DNA of 64,000 nucleotides from an uncultured Bacteroidales bacterium (GTDB lineage Bacteria > Bacteroidota > Bacteroidia > Bacteroidales > UBA932). The position numbers and the translations under genes are program-made. The notes under the pieces were generated by a model. That model did no database searches. It was not told the origin of the DNA and saw only the letters and a list, made by a program, of their open reading frames with translations. This document shows, one piece after another, positions 1-7,440 of the stretch (its first letter is position 1; each line of letters opens with the position of its first letter). The DNA lies in the NCBI GenBank assembly GCA_905233345.1, contig CAJODQ010000004.1, positions 50,206 through 114,205 of the forward strand, written 5' to 3'.

Positions 1-1
1 A

Positions 2-163
2 GGCTATGACCCGAAGTTCGGTGCCCGGCCGCTGAAGCGTGCCATCCAGCGTTACGTGGAGGACCCGGTCTCTGAGGCTATCATCGAAGGGCTCCCCGCC
101 GATGCGAAGCTGAAGGTGAAGCTCGGGAAAGACAAGAATTCAACAACTGTCGTAGTACAATGA
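2..163 (+). CDS. ClpC/ClpB-type AAA+ chaperone ATPase, C-terminal fragment
   Basis: Only the last 53 codons are in the window. The peptide begins [19 protein letters not shown], the conserved small D2 domain end of Hsp100/Clp ATPases (the GARPLKRAI segment forms the C-terminal helical bundle). ClpC is slightly favoured over ClpB because of the '[11 protein letters not shown]' continuation, but the fragment is too short to decide. Clp ATPases unfold substrates in the cytoplasm, ClpC for the ClpP protease and ClpB for disaggregation. The stop codon overlaps the start of the next gene (ATGA at 160-163), so the two are probably translationally coupled. Truncated at the window edge. Confidence 0.85.
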   Translation, partial: GYDPKFGARPLKRAIQRYVEDPVSEAIIEGLPADAKLKVKLGKDKNSTTVVVQ

Positions 164-882
164 AAAGATATCTGATGATGTTGGCCGTCGTGCTGCTGGC
201 AGCGACGTCGGCTTTTGCACAGGATTGGGGCGGGCTGCAGCGTTTTGCCGCGGCGAATGCGGAACTGGCGGCACCGGCTGACGGGCAGCCGCGCGTGGTG
301 CTGATGGGCGATTCCATCACGGAGATCTGGCCCGACCGGCATCCGGAGTTTTTTGCGACGACCGGCTATGTGGGCCGCGGTATCAGCGGCCAGGTGTCAG
401 CGCAGATGCTGGTACGTTTCCGGCAGGATGTCATCGACCTGCATCCCGCGGTGGTTGTTATTAATGCTGGAACGAACGATGTGGCTGAGAATCAGGGACC
501 TTACGATGAAGCTTCCACTTTTGGAAACATCGTTTCAATGACGGAACTGGCGCAGGCCAATGGCATTGCCGTTGTCCTGACGTCGGTACTTCCGGCCGCC
601 GCATTCCGCTGGCGTCCGGCCATTACCGATGCGGCCGACAAGATCGCTTCGCTCAACGCCCGGATCAAGGCATACGCCGCAGCGAAGGGCATCCCGTACG
701 TCGATTATTACAAGGCGCTGGTCGTGGAAGACCCGTCGCGGGCGCTCAATCCGGCCTATTCCAAAGACGGCGTTCATCCGCTTCGCGAGGGTTATGTCGT
801 GATGGAACCGCTGGTGGTCCAGGCGATCGACGAGGCGCTCAAGAACGCCTGCGCTTCTGACGACTGTGATTGTTGCAAGTAG
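160..882 (+). CDS. Secreted SGNH/GDSL-type hydrolase (esterase or lipase family)
   Basis: 240 aa with a typical signal peptide ([20 protein letters not shown], cleavage before QD). The SGNH blocks are present in order: block I GDSITEIW (nucleophilic Ser), the Gly of block II in GRGISGQ, block III GTND (oxyanion Asn) and block V DGVHP (catalytic Asp and His). The family hydrolyses ester bonds of lipids, acylated sugars or peptidoglycan O-acetyl groups; the substrate cannot be told from sequence. It is close to the small platelet-activating-factor acetylhydrolase-like members common in Bacteroidota. The C-terminus is unusually cysteine-rich ([10 protein letters not shown]), which could bind metal or form disulfides; that is speculation. 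Start overlaps the upstream Clp stop. Confidence 0.88.
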   Translation: MKRYLMMLAVVLLAATSAFAQDWGGLQRFAAANAELAAPADGQPRVVLMGDSITEIWPDRHPEFFATTGYVGRGISGQVSAQMLVRFRQDVIDLHPAVVVINAGTNDVAENQGPYDEASTFGNIVSMTELAQANGIAVVLTSVLPAAAFRWRPAITDAADKIASLNARIKAYAAAKGIPYVDYYKALVVEDPSRALNPAYSKDGVHPLREGYVVMEPLVVQAIDEALKNACASDDCDCCK

Positions 883-924
883 TTTGCTCCGTTTCGCTCT
901 GGTATTCCGCTAAATATGCCGACT

Positions 925-959
925 GCTTTCGATGTCCCAAAATAGGGGACATCAAAAGC
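925..959. repeat. GTCCC-loop-GGGAC hairpin, family A copy 1
   Basis: Inverted repeat GATGTCCC (931-938), 7-nt loop AAAATAG, GGGACATC (946-953). The stem extends to GCTTT/AAAGC at 925-929 and 955-959 with one mismatch. First of a closely spaced pair in the 135-bp gap after the SGNH gene. Probably a transcription terminator or a dispersed palindromic repeat; there is no run of T after it. Confidence 0.7.
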
Positions 960-981
960 GAAAACCATGATTAATTGCTTC

Positions 982-1006
982 TGATGTCCCATTTTTGGGG
1001 ACATCA
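982..1006. repeat. GTCCC-loop-GGGAC hairpin, family A copy 2
   Basis: TGATGTCCC (982-990), loop ATTTTTG, GGGACATCA (998-1006): a perfect 9-bp stem ending 11 bp before the next start codon. It has the same apex as copy 1 and the hairpins at 4122, 51196 and 51250. In the mRNA it would sit in the leader of the alkD-like gene and could affect its translation as well as termination. Confidence 0.7.
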
Positions 1007-1017
1007 ACGACATCGAA

Positions 1018-1833
1018 ATGAATATTATGCTTTCAGAGATGCTCGCGCATGCCGACCCATCGCAGGTGGCCGGCCTGTCCCGCTTTTTCAAGACCGGCCC
1101 CGGGCAGTACGGGGAAGGGGACCAGTTCCTGGGCATCAAGGTGCCCGTGACGCGCGAAGTGGTCAAGTGCTGCTGGCGGGAGCTGGATTTCGCCGACCTG
1201 GAAGAATGCATTGCGAGCGAATACCATGAGGTGCGCCTCGCTGCATTGCTGGCGTTGGTGGAAATCTTTGCCCATGTGGACAAGAGACCCCGGGTCAAGC
1301 CCGGGGTGACGGGAAAGAAGCCGGATGATACGTCATTCCGGACTCGATCCGGAATCTCGCGGGAGTCTTGCGTTGACTTTTATCTAGCTCATACCCAGTA
1401 TATTAATAATTGGGATCTTGTCGATCTATCGTGCTATCCACTGCTGGGCGTGTGGCTGCTCGACAAGGACCGCTCGCTGCTCTATGAACTGGCCCGCAAC
1501 GGCAAGACCCTCTGGGAGCAGCGCATCGGCATCGTCAGCACCATGACCTTCATCCGCCACGGCCAACTCGCCGATACCTTCGCCATCGCCGACATCCTTC
1601 TGCACCACCCCCACGACCTCATTCACAAAGCCGTCGGCTGGCTCCTCCGTGAAGCCGGCAAGCGCGATAAAGCCGCATTGGAAGCATGGCTCGAGGAGAT
1701 TCCGGGTCAAGCCCGGAATGACGATGGTGTCATGCCCGGCCGCGACCGGGCATCTCAAATGCCCCGGACGATGCTCCGCTATGCCATCGAGAAATTCCCC
1801 GAGGCCGAGCGGCAGCGATATTTGAACCGCTGA
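1018..1833 (+). CDS. DNA alkylation repair enzyme, AlkD-like HEAT-repeat protein, carrying two repeat-derived insertions
   Basis: 271 aa. Characteristic AlkD-family segments are GIKVPVTREVVK, the EYHEVRLAALLALVEIF helix, YINNWDLVDLS, the LLHHPHDLIHKAVGWLLREA helix and MPRTMLRYAIEKFPE. The family excises alkylated purines by a HEAT-repeat glycosylase fold. The protein is longer than usual because palindromic repeats interrupt it in frame at about residues 90-114 and 227-247 (RVKPGVTGKK...SGISR and IPGQARND...). Removing them restores a normal family alignment from memory. Both insertions fall between conserved helices, so function may survive. The start could also be the ATG at 1027. Intergenic hairpins precede it. 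Confidence 0.87.
   Translation: MNIMLSEMLAHADPSQVAGLSRFFKTGPGQYGEGDQFLGIKVPVTREVVKCCWRELDFADLEECIASEYHEVRLAALLALVEIFAHVDKRPRVKPGVTGKKPDDTSFRTRSGISRESCVDFYLAHTQYINNWDLVDLSCYPLLGVWLLDKDRSLLYELARNGKTLWEQRIGIVSTMTFIRHGQLADTFAIADILLHHPHDLIHKAVGWLLREAGKRDKAALEAWLEEIPGQARNDDGVMPGRDRASQMPRTMLRYAIEKFPEAERQRYLNR
1284..1358. repeat. Family B palindromic repeat pair inserted in frame in the alkD-like gene
   Basis: Two palindromes in inverted orientation: CCCCGGG-TCAAG-CCCGGGG (1288-1306) and ATTCCGGA-CTCGA-TCCGGAAT (1335-1355). The outer ends are GAGA (1284-1287) and TCTC (1355-1358), with TGACG/CGTCA facing inward. The span is 75 bp, exactly 25 codons, so the reading frame is kept. The layout resembles paired REP units. 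Confidence 0.8.
1696..1756. repeat. Family B palindromic repeat pair, second insertion in the alkD-like gene
   Basis: ATTCCGGG-TCAAG-CCCGGAAT (1699-1719) followed by an inverted partner ATGCCCGG...CCGGGCAT (1732-1753). The outer ends are GAGAT/ATCTC. It encodes roughly residues 227-247 without a stop codon. Same inward TGACG/GTCAT arrangement as the copy at 1284-1358. Confidence 0.8.
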
Positions 1834-1861
1834 TCCTTACAGGATTGATACCCCTTTCTTA

Positions 1862-2773
1862 TCAACTGGATAACGCTGCGGCCGTGCGGGCGGCGAGGCG
1901 TGCGTTGTTGAGGACGAGCTGGATGTTGGCGTCCAAAGAATCGCCGCCAGTCAGTTCCTTCACGCGGGCAAGCAGATAGGGCGTCGTTTCTTTTCCGTGG
2001 ATACCCAGGCGCAGGGAATCGGCGATGGCCTGGTCAATGGCCGCGTTGATGCGGACAGGATCCATGGAATATTCTTCCGGGATCGGATTGGTGACGAGCA
2101 TGCCGCCGCCCAGGCCCATTTCCTGCTGCGCGCGGAAAGCCGCTGCGAGTTCTTCGGGCGTGTCGAGGCGATAGTCCACTTTGAAACCGCTGGTACGGGT
2201 GTAGAAGGCCGGGAGTTCTTCCGTGCCGTAGCCGATGACCGGCACGCCCTTGGTCTCCAGGTATTCCAGTGTCAGGCCCAGGTCGAGGATGGCCTTGGCA
2301 CCGGCGCAGACGACCAGCACGGGCGTGCGGCCGAGTTCTTCCAGGTCAGCCGAGATATCCATCGTCGTTTCGGCACCGCGGTGTACGCCGCCGATGCCGC
2401 CAGTGGCAAATACCTGGATACCTGCCAGATGCGCGATGATCATCGTGGTAGCCACGGTCGTGGCACCGTCGGCGCCGCGGGCGACCAGCACGGGGAGGTC
2501 GCGGCGCGAGGCCTTCGTGACAGTCGGTCCGGTCTTGCCGAGATATTCGATTTCGTCGGCCGTCAGTCCCGCTTTCAGTTTGCCCTTGATCACGCAGATC
2601 GTGGCCGGCACGGCACCGGCCTCCCGCACGGTCTCCTCCACCCGCAGGGCGGTTTCAACGTTCTGCGGATACGGCATTCCATGGGAAATGATGGTCGATT
2701 CGAGGGCGACGACCGGCTCGCCGGACATCAGGGCGGCCTTTACAGCCGGGGATAATTCCAGATATTCTTTCAT
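1862..2773 (-). CDS. psuG: Pseudouridine-5'-phosphate glycosidase
   Basis: 303 aa, full length for the PsuG/IndA family. Family signatures are ALESTIISHGMPYPQN near the N-terminus, KASRRDLP, the VFATGGIGGVHRGAE motif and the GGMLVTNPIPEE segment. PsuG splits the C-C glycosidic bond of pseudouridine 5'-phosphate into uracil and ribose 5-phosphate with Mn2+ in the cytoplasm. It overlaps the upstream kinase gene by 4 bp (ATGA, 2770-2773), typical of translational coupling. Together the two genes form the known two-step salvage of pseudouridine from RNA turnover. Confidence 0.95.
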   Translation of the reverse strand: MKEYLELSPAVKAALMSGEPVVALESTIISHGMPYPQNVETALRVEETVREAGAVPATICVIKGKLKAGLTADEIEYLGKTGPTVTKASRRDLPVLVARGADGATTVATTMIIAHLAGIQVFATGGIGGVHRGAETTMDISADLEELGRTPVLVVCAGAKAILDLGLTLEYLETKGVPVIGYGTEELPAFYTRTSGFKVDYRLDTPEELAAAFRAQQEMGLGGGMLVTNPIPEEYSMDPVRINAAIDQAIADSLRLGIHGKETTPYLLARVKELTGGDSLDANIQLVLNNARLAARTAAALSS

Positions 2774-3621
2774 AGTTGGAGATACTTCAATTGTTCGTTG
2801 ACGGCTTCATCCGATTCCACGGCGCAGCGGGCACAGAGCAGGCCGATGCGAGCGGCTTCTTCCACGGAAGCGTCGGGACCGGCGTGGACAATGCCGGCCA
2901 GCAGCGCATCGCCGCCGCCGGTTGCATTGCGGACCGTGCAAGGCAGGGCCGGAAACTGGGAAGTCCGGCCGTCAGTTGTCACTTCGAGTCCGTCAGCACC
3001 GCGCGAGACGAAGCGCCGCGTAAATTGGGTCAGGCCGGAGAGCGTCTGCGCCTCCAGCGCGTTGCATTTAAACGCGTATAAACGTTTAGACATGCTTATT
3101 TCCAACGCCTCTTCCAGTCGGACGGACTTGGGGCCGGAGACGGCATCCACGTAGAGGGGAACCGTCACATGGTCGATGAGCCAGGCCAGGGTTTCCGGCA
3201 ACAGGTTCGTATCCGCGACCACGGCTTCTGCCCTGTTGACAGCGTCGATGCGCGCCGCCAACCAATCTATAGAAATACTTTCAGTAACAACCATATCAGC
3301 CACGCCGCCAATCATATGGCCATCTGCATCGTTGATGCTGGAGAAGCAGGCACTGGGCAAAGTGGGGCAGGTCTCGCAAAGCGAAATATCCATCCCGATT
3401 TCATGGCATGACGTACGGAGCATCTGCCCGAAAGCGTCGCCGCCGAAACGCGTGACAAAGCAAACGTCATCGCCCAGCAGTGCCAGGTTGTGCGCGATGT
3501 TGCGTCCCACACCACCGAACGAAATCCGCACCGTGCCGGGATTCGAATCCTGTGCAACAAACCGCTCACGCGTAACGGCCGTGATATCTACGTTGGCACC
3601 GCCAATGACACAGACTTTCAT
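2770..3621 (-). CDS. psuK: PfkB-family carbohydrate kinase, probable pseudouridine kinase
   Basis: 283 aa from the ATG at 3621 (MKVCVIGGANVDITAV). An upstream in-frame ATG at 3669 would add a non-conserved extension lying inside the preceding gene. PfkB features are the N-terminal GGANVDI strand, SFGGVGRNIAHNLALLG (substrate-binding glycines) and the C-terminal GGGDALLAGI motif containing the catalytic Asp. Linkage to psuG, with a 4-bp overlap, indicates phosphorylation of pseudouridine to its 5'-phosphate. The ribokinase-like fold alone would not fix the substrate. A Bacteroidota -7 box lies just upstream, so the gene could also be transcribed from a leaderless start. Confidence 0.9.
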   Translation of the reverse strand: MKVCVIGGANVDITAVTRERFVAQDSNPGTVRISFGGVGRNIAHNLALLGDDVCFVTRFGGDAFGQMLRTSCHEIGMDISLCETCPTLPSACFSSINDADGHMIGGVADMVVTESISIDWLAARIDAVNRAEAVVADTNLLPETLAWLIDHVTVPLYVDAVSGPKSVRLEEALEISMSKRLYAFKCNALEAQTLSGLTQFTRRFVSRGADGLEVTTDGRTSQFPALPCTVRNATGGGDALLAGIVHAGPDASVEEAARIGLLCARCAVESDEAVNEQLKYLQL

Positions 3622-3626
3622 AATCA

Positions 3627-3634
3627 CAAAGTTA
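3627..3634 (-). promoter_or_regulatory. Possible -7 box TAACTTTG upstream of psuK
   Basis: On the minus strand TAACTTTG matches the Bacteroidota TAnnTTTG -7 consensus and ends 5 nt before the psuK ATG, implying a nearly leaderless transcript. Its TAA is also the stop codon of the upstream gene, so part of the match may be chance. Confidence 0.4.
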
Positions 3635-4054
3635 CAAAAGTTCCAGGATGCCGTCGATGGTATCCACAACGGCGTCGAACAATTTATACATCAATTCAGG
3701 CTCCTGTTTCTCGGGAATATAGACGATGGTTTTCAAACCGCGTCCGGCGAACCAGCCGGCCTCGGTGTGAGCAGAACGGCCGCAGGGGAGGACCAGCACA
3801 CAGGCATCGGCCCATTCCATCGCCCGCAGATCGGTTCCGAAGCCTTTCTCCGCCACGGGATGATCCAGATGCGCGATATACTCCCGTGCCGACCATTCCT
3901 GCCAGTGCGCATCGACATCCGCCCAATGGAATCCCCCGGGATTCTCTTCCGGATTGCGGAAATCATACACTTCGTGTCCCGCCGCGCGCAAAAGCGCAAC
4001 GACTTCGGGCTGATAGGCATTCCGCCAGCTGGAAGCGATGTAGACTCTGGCCAT
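3632..4054 (-). CDS. Nucleoside 2-deoxyribosyltransferase-like protein
   Basis: 140 aa. It starts VYIASSWRN, has a central ADACVLVLPCGRSAHTEAGWFAGRG block and ends in a short helix. The Glu of AHTEAG corresponds to the catalytic Glu of the N-deoxyribosyltransferase family (PF05014 type fold), which swaps bases on deoxyribonucleosides or hydrolyses nucleotides. It is the first gene of the nucleoside operon, 10 bp before psuK, so a role in nucleoside or modified-base salvage is a reasonable inference; the exact substrate is unknown. Upstream on the minus strand, TATCTTCG (4072-4079 as its complement) is a near match to the -7 consensus. Confidence 0.75.
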   Translation of the reverse strand: MARVYIASSWRNAYQPEVVALLRAAGHEVYDFRNPEENPGGFHWADVDAHWQEWSAREYIAHLDHPVAEKGFGTDLRAMEWADACVLVLPCGRSAHTEAGWFAGRGLKTIVYIPEKQEPELMYKLFDAVVDTIDGILELL

Positions 4055-4121
4055 TAATTATCTTTTACGCGAAGATAATGTTTTTTATCGCAGAAGCATG
4101 TAGAAACATTTCAGAAGTGAT

Positions 4122-4150
4122 GGTAGCGTCCCAGAAAGTGGGACGCTACC
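4122..4150. terminator. Hairpin at the ogt 3' end, family A copy 3
   Basis: GGTAGCGTCCC (4122-4132), 7-nt loop AGAAAGT, GGGACGCTACC (4140-4150): a perfect 11-bp stem overlapping the ogt stop codon. No T tract follows. It has the same TCCC-A-6nt-GGGA apex as the hairpins at 931, 982, 51208 and 51250, with a different basal stem. Confidence 0.65.
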
Positions 4151-4631
4151 GACGCTTTGCTAATTGTTCGTGGCGGAGGAGCCAGGCTTTGCGTTCGATT
4201 CCGGCAGCGTAGCCAGTGAGGCTGCCGTCAGCGCCGATGACGCGGTGGCAGGGGATAATCAGGGCGATGGGATTGTGCCCCACGGCACCGCCGACCGCCT
4301 GGGCGGACATCCTGCCCAGTTGCGTGGCGATCTGGCCATAGGTCTTGGTAGTGCCGTATGGGATTTCGCGAAGGATCTCCCAGACAGACTGTCGAAAAGG
4401 TGTCCCTTCCAGCCGTAGCGACGGCATGAAATCGGGCGCCTGTCCGCGGAAATAGCTGTCCAGCCAACGAACGGTCTCTTCAAAGACCGGAAGTTTTAGT
4501 GAGAGACAATCAATGTCATACTGGACAGAAACTTGTGCCGGATGATCGAAACAGAGCGCTGTGAGCGCCGTTTCATCGCCCGTCATGGTCATGCCGCCCA
4601 GGGGCGAATCATAGTGCCAGATGGCAAGCAT
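4146..4631 (-). CDS. ogt: Methylated-DNA--[protein]-cysteine S-methyltransferase
   Basis: 161 aa. It contains the PCHRVIG active-site motif with Cys128 as methyl acceptor and the preceding VGGAVGHNPIALIIPC helix-turn-helix region. The C-terminal GYAAGIERKAWLLRHE is also typical. It irreversibly transfers the methyl group from O6-methylguanine in DNA to itself. The N-terminal ribonuclease-like domain is short, as in Ogt rather than Ada. Lies 3 bp downstream of the DMT transporter gene in the same direction, so probably co-transcribed. Confidence 0.95.
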   Translation of the reverse strand: MLAIWHYDSPLGGMTMTGDETALTALCFDHPAQVSVQYDIDCLSLKLPVFEETVRWLDSYFRGQAPDFMPSLRLEGTPFRQSVWEILREIPYGTTKTYGQIATQLGRMSAQAVGGAVGHNPIALIIPCHRVIGADGSLTGYAAGIERKAWLLRHEQLAKRR

Positions 4632-4634
4632 ATT

Positions 4635-5513
4635 TCAAGTGCGTTTTATCCGCCGGGTCTGGAGGACGACGGAGAAAATGATGAGCGCCAGGCCTGCCCA
4701 GAACGACCAGCCGACTTCGTGGATTTCGTCGAACAGGATGGCGGCGATGATGATGCTGTAGACGGGTTCCAGGTTGTAGGTCAGGTTGACCGTGAAGGCG
4801 TTGAGCTTGCGGAGCGCCTGCAACTGGAAGAGAAAAGGGATGATGGTGAAGACGGATCCCAGCAGCAGGAGCCATAAGATCTCGATGCCAACGGGCGAGT
4901 GGGGTTCGGTGGGGAAAAGCCGGGCGTGGATGGGCATGCAGAGGGTCAGGAACAACGCGCCGCCAATCAGCTCCCAGAGCAGCATCGTGGCGGTATCCTC
5001 TCCGGATCGCTCCGCCTCGTTCACGTTCAGGATGGCAAAGACCGAGTAGATGGCAGCGGAAAGCAGGCCGAAGGCGATACCGAGCCGATAGCGCACGTCC
5101 ACGCTGAAGATCAGCAGGACACCCGCAATGGAGATGAAGCTGATGAGCACTTCGGGCCAGGAGAACTTCTTATGACCAATCAGCGGGTTGAAGAGCGTTG
5201 TAAAGAAGCAGGTCGTGGCGATGCAGGCCACCCCGACCGACACGTTGGAGGCCTGGATGCTGGCGTAGAAACAGACCCAGTGCAGGGCCAGCAGGATGCC
5301 GCAGGACGCGATGCGCAGCAGCGCCGGCCTTGGGACCTTGTGCAAGCGCCCGCTCAGGGCCATCACCATTGCCAGTGTCGGTACGCTGACCAGGATCCGG
5401 TACCACACCAGCGGAATCCCGCTGAGCGAGATCAGGCGTCCGAATATACCCGTCCAGCCGGCTAGGAAGACCGCAATGTGCAGGATAATCAGCGTGCGTG
5501 TGGTTTCTTTCAT
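4635..5513 (-). CDS. EamA/DMT-superfamily transporter
   Basis: 292 aa from the ATG at 5513 (MKETTRTLIILHIAVFLAGW). The in-frame ATG at 5687 lies inside the divergent peptidase gene and is not credible. About ten hydrophobic segments form two EamA repeats, with the GWTGIFGRLI start and the C-terminal LEPVYSIIIAAILFDE signature. Members export metabolites or amino acids across the inner membrane; the substrate is not predictable. A good -7/-33 promoter lies directly upstream (5520-5553). Confidence 0.85.
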   Translation of the reverse strand: MKETTRTLIILHIAVFLAGWTGIFGRLISLSGIPLVWYRILVSVPTLAMVMALSGRLHKVPRPALLRIASCGILLALHWVCFYASIQASNVSVGVACIATTCFFTTLFNPLIGHKKFSWPEVLISFISIAGVLLIFSVDVRYRLGIAFGLLSAAIYSVFAILNVNEAERSGEDTATMLLWELIGGALFLTLCMPIHARLFPTEPHSPVGIEILWLLLLGSVFTIIPFLFQLQALRKLNAFTVNLTYNLEPVYSIIIAAILFDEIHEVGWSFWAGLALIIFSVVLQTRRIKRT

Positions 5514-5519
5514 CACGGG

Positions 5520-5553
5520 CAAAAGTAAACAATTTGCCCGGGTTGGGCAAAAA
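5520..5553 (-). promoter_or_regulatory. Bacteroidota promoter of the DMT transporter
   Basis: On the minus strand, TTTTTG (complement of 5548-5553), a 20-bp spacer and TACTTTTG (complement of 5520-5527) fit the -33/-7 consensus. The -7 box ends 6 nt from the ATG. The divergent M28 gene starts at 5587. Confidence 0.65.
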
Positions 5554-5586
5554 TTCGCTAAATTTACACGGATAAATATATACTCG

Positions 5587-6861
5587 ATGAAATCGATGCG
5601 CAATATCATGCTGGCTGCACTGGCAATCCTGCTGCTGGCCCCTTGCGTGCAGGCACAGGATCTGCCGCGTTTCAAGAAGATGGTCAAACAACTCAGCAGT
5701 GCGAAATACCAGGGTCGCGGTTATGCGCGTGATGGTGTGCGCAAGGCGGGCGCCTATATCGCCCGCGAGTTTGAAAAATCCGGGGTGGATGAAGTAACGC
5801 TACAGCCCTTTACGCTGGATATCAACACCTTCTGCGGAGATATGGAGATGTGGGCGGATGGCCGCAAGTTGAAACCCGGCTACGACTTTTCGATGCGCGA
5901 GTATTCACCCGGCGTGCATGGCGAATTCCCCGTCTATCACGTGGATACCGCAAACTTCGATGCGGACAAGATGTTTGAAGACCTGGCCCGGCCCGAATAC
6001 CAGAACTGCATGGTTTCCTGCGAATTCTGGTTTACTTACAAGCACCGCGCCGCCTTTTCCAAATTGCAGAAGGCTGGCGCCTGCACGAATGCGGGCCTGC
6101 TTTACGAGTGGACTTCGCCCATCAAATTCTATAAAGCCTATGGCGAAAAAGTGGTGGACAAGCCCATCATCTGGGTGACGCCTGAAGCCATTGCCGGCGT
6201 CAAGACCGTCAAGGTGAACGTGGACAACCAATTCCTGAAAGGCTATCAGACCGAAAATGTAATTGCCAAGGTCAACGGCCGCCAGCACGACGGCTGCTAT
6301 GTCTTCACGGCGCACTACGATCATCTGGGCAATCTGGGTAGGAAGGTGTATTACCCGGGGGCCAACGACAATGCTTCCGGCACGGCCGCCATCATTACGC
6401 TGGCTAAGTATTACGCTGAAAATCAGCCGGAATACGACATGTATTTCGTGGCCTTCTCGGGAGAAGATGCCAACTTGCGCGGCTCCACGTATTTCGCCGA
6501 GCACCCCGTCGTGCCGCTCAGCCAGATCCGTTATCTGTTCAACCTCGACATGATCGGCGACAACAGCCCCGTCCAGTATTGTGAAGTCAGCGACGCCGGT
6601 ATGCCGCGCTACACTGTGTTCGAGGAAATCAACCGCGAACAGGGCTTGTTCGAATCGTTGAACCGCGGCGAACTGGCCGCCAACAGCGACCACTATCCTT
6701 TCGCCACCCGTGGCGTTCCCTGCATCTTCCTGGAGAACCAGGAGGGCGATGCCTTCCCGTACTATCACACCCCGGCCGACAACATGAAGACCGTGAAGTT
6801 TGACAGCTACATTCCTGTTTTCAAGCTGGTGACAGGCTTCATCGAACGGGATTCCCAATAA
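5587..6861 (+). CDS. M28-family zinc aminopeptidase, secreted
   Basis: 424 aa from the ATG at 5587, giving a clear signal peptide (MKSMRNIMLAALAILLLAPC, cleaved after VQA). An open frame continues upstream to 5296 but overlaps the divergent transporter. Zinc-site residues of the M28 family are in order: His243 (HYDHLG), Asp261 (GANDNASG), Glu293 with Asp294 (FSGED, catalytic base plus ligand), Asp321 (NLDMIGD) and His394 (YYHTPAD). An N-terminal ~200-residue segment precedes the catalytic domain. It likely trims peptides in the periplasm or outside the cell. Divergent from the DMT transporter. Confidence 0.92.
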   Translation: MKSMRNIMLAALAILLLAPCVQAQDLPRFKKMVKQLSSAKYQGRGYARDGVRKAGAYIAREFEKSGVDEVTLQPFTLDINTFCGDMEMWADGRKLKPGYDFSMREYSPGVHGEFPVYHVDTANFDADKMFEDLARPEYQNCMVSCEFWFTYKHRAAFSKLQKAGACTNAGLLYEWTSPIKFYKAYGEKVVDKPIIWVTPEAIAGVKTVKVNVDNQFLKGYQTENVIAKVNGRQHDGCYVFTAHYDHLGNLGRKVYYPGANDNASGTAAIITLAKYYAENQPEYDMYFVAFSGEDANLRGSTYFAEHPVVPLSQIRYLFNLDMIGDNSPVQYCEVSDAGMPRYTVFEEINREQGLFESLNRGELAANSDHYPFATRGVPCIFLENQEGDAFPYYHTPADNMKTVKFDSYIPVFKLVTGFIERDSQ

Positions 6862-6895
6862 TGGACCATGGCCGACAACGAATAATCAAACAGAC

Positions 6896-7432
6896 ATGAT
6901 CGACGACATTCTTCAATACAACCGGCAATTCGTGGCGGAGAAGGGCTACGAGCCGTATGTTACCGACAAATATCCGGCGAAGGGGCTGGCGGTGCTGACC
7001 TGCATGGACACGCGGCTGACGGAGCTGCTGCCGAAGGCGCTGGGCCTCCGAAACGGTGACGCCAAGATCATCAAGAACGCAGGCGGGCTCATCCTTTCGC
7101 AGACCGATTCCGCCATCCGATCGCTGCTGGTGGGCATCTACGAGCTTGGCGTCAAAGAGGTGATGGTGGTGCATCACAGCGGTTGCGGCGCCTGTCACAT
7201 GAGCTTCGATGCGTTCAGGCCCCACATGCTGGAACACGGCATCTCCGAAGGGATTATCGCGACATGGCGGAAAAAAGGCATTGCACGCTGGCTGGAAGGC
7301 TTCCACGACACCGAGGCCTCCGTCCGTAGGACCGTGGCCGCCATCGTGAACCATCCGCTGGTGCCGAAAGACATTGTCGTTCGCGGCTTCATCATCGATT
7401 CCGTTACTGGTGAACTGACTGAAATTCAATAA
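6896..7432 (+). CDS. Beta-class carbonic anhydrase
   Basis: 178 aa. The zinc and catalytic motifs are TCMDTRLTELLP (Cys ligand with the Asp-Arg dyad) and VVHHSGCGACH (His and Cys ligands). It catalyses reversible hydration of CO2 in the cytoplasm, supporting carboxylation and pH balance. Its length and the KIIKNAGG segment fit the short Cab-type beta-CA group. It lies 34 bp after the peptidase gene and 8 bp before the RidA gene, so all three may be co-transcribed. Confidence 0.93.
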   Translation: MIDDILQYNRQFVAEKGYEPYVTDKYPAKGLAVLTCMDTRLTELLPKALGLRNGDAKIIKNAGGLILSQTDSAIRSLLVGIYELGVKEVMVVHHSGCGACHMSFDAFRPHMLEHGISEGIIATWRKKGIARWLEGFHDTEASVRRTVAAIVNHPLVPKDIVVRGFIIDSVTGELTEIQ

Positions 7433-7440
7433 GCTATATC

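Noticed and set aside
5296..5586. N-terminal extension of the M28 peptidase
   Set aside because: It would overlap the divergent transporter gene and hide the signal peptide that begins at 5587.
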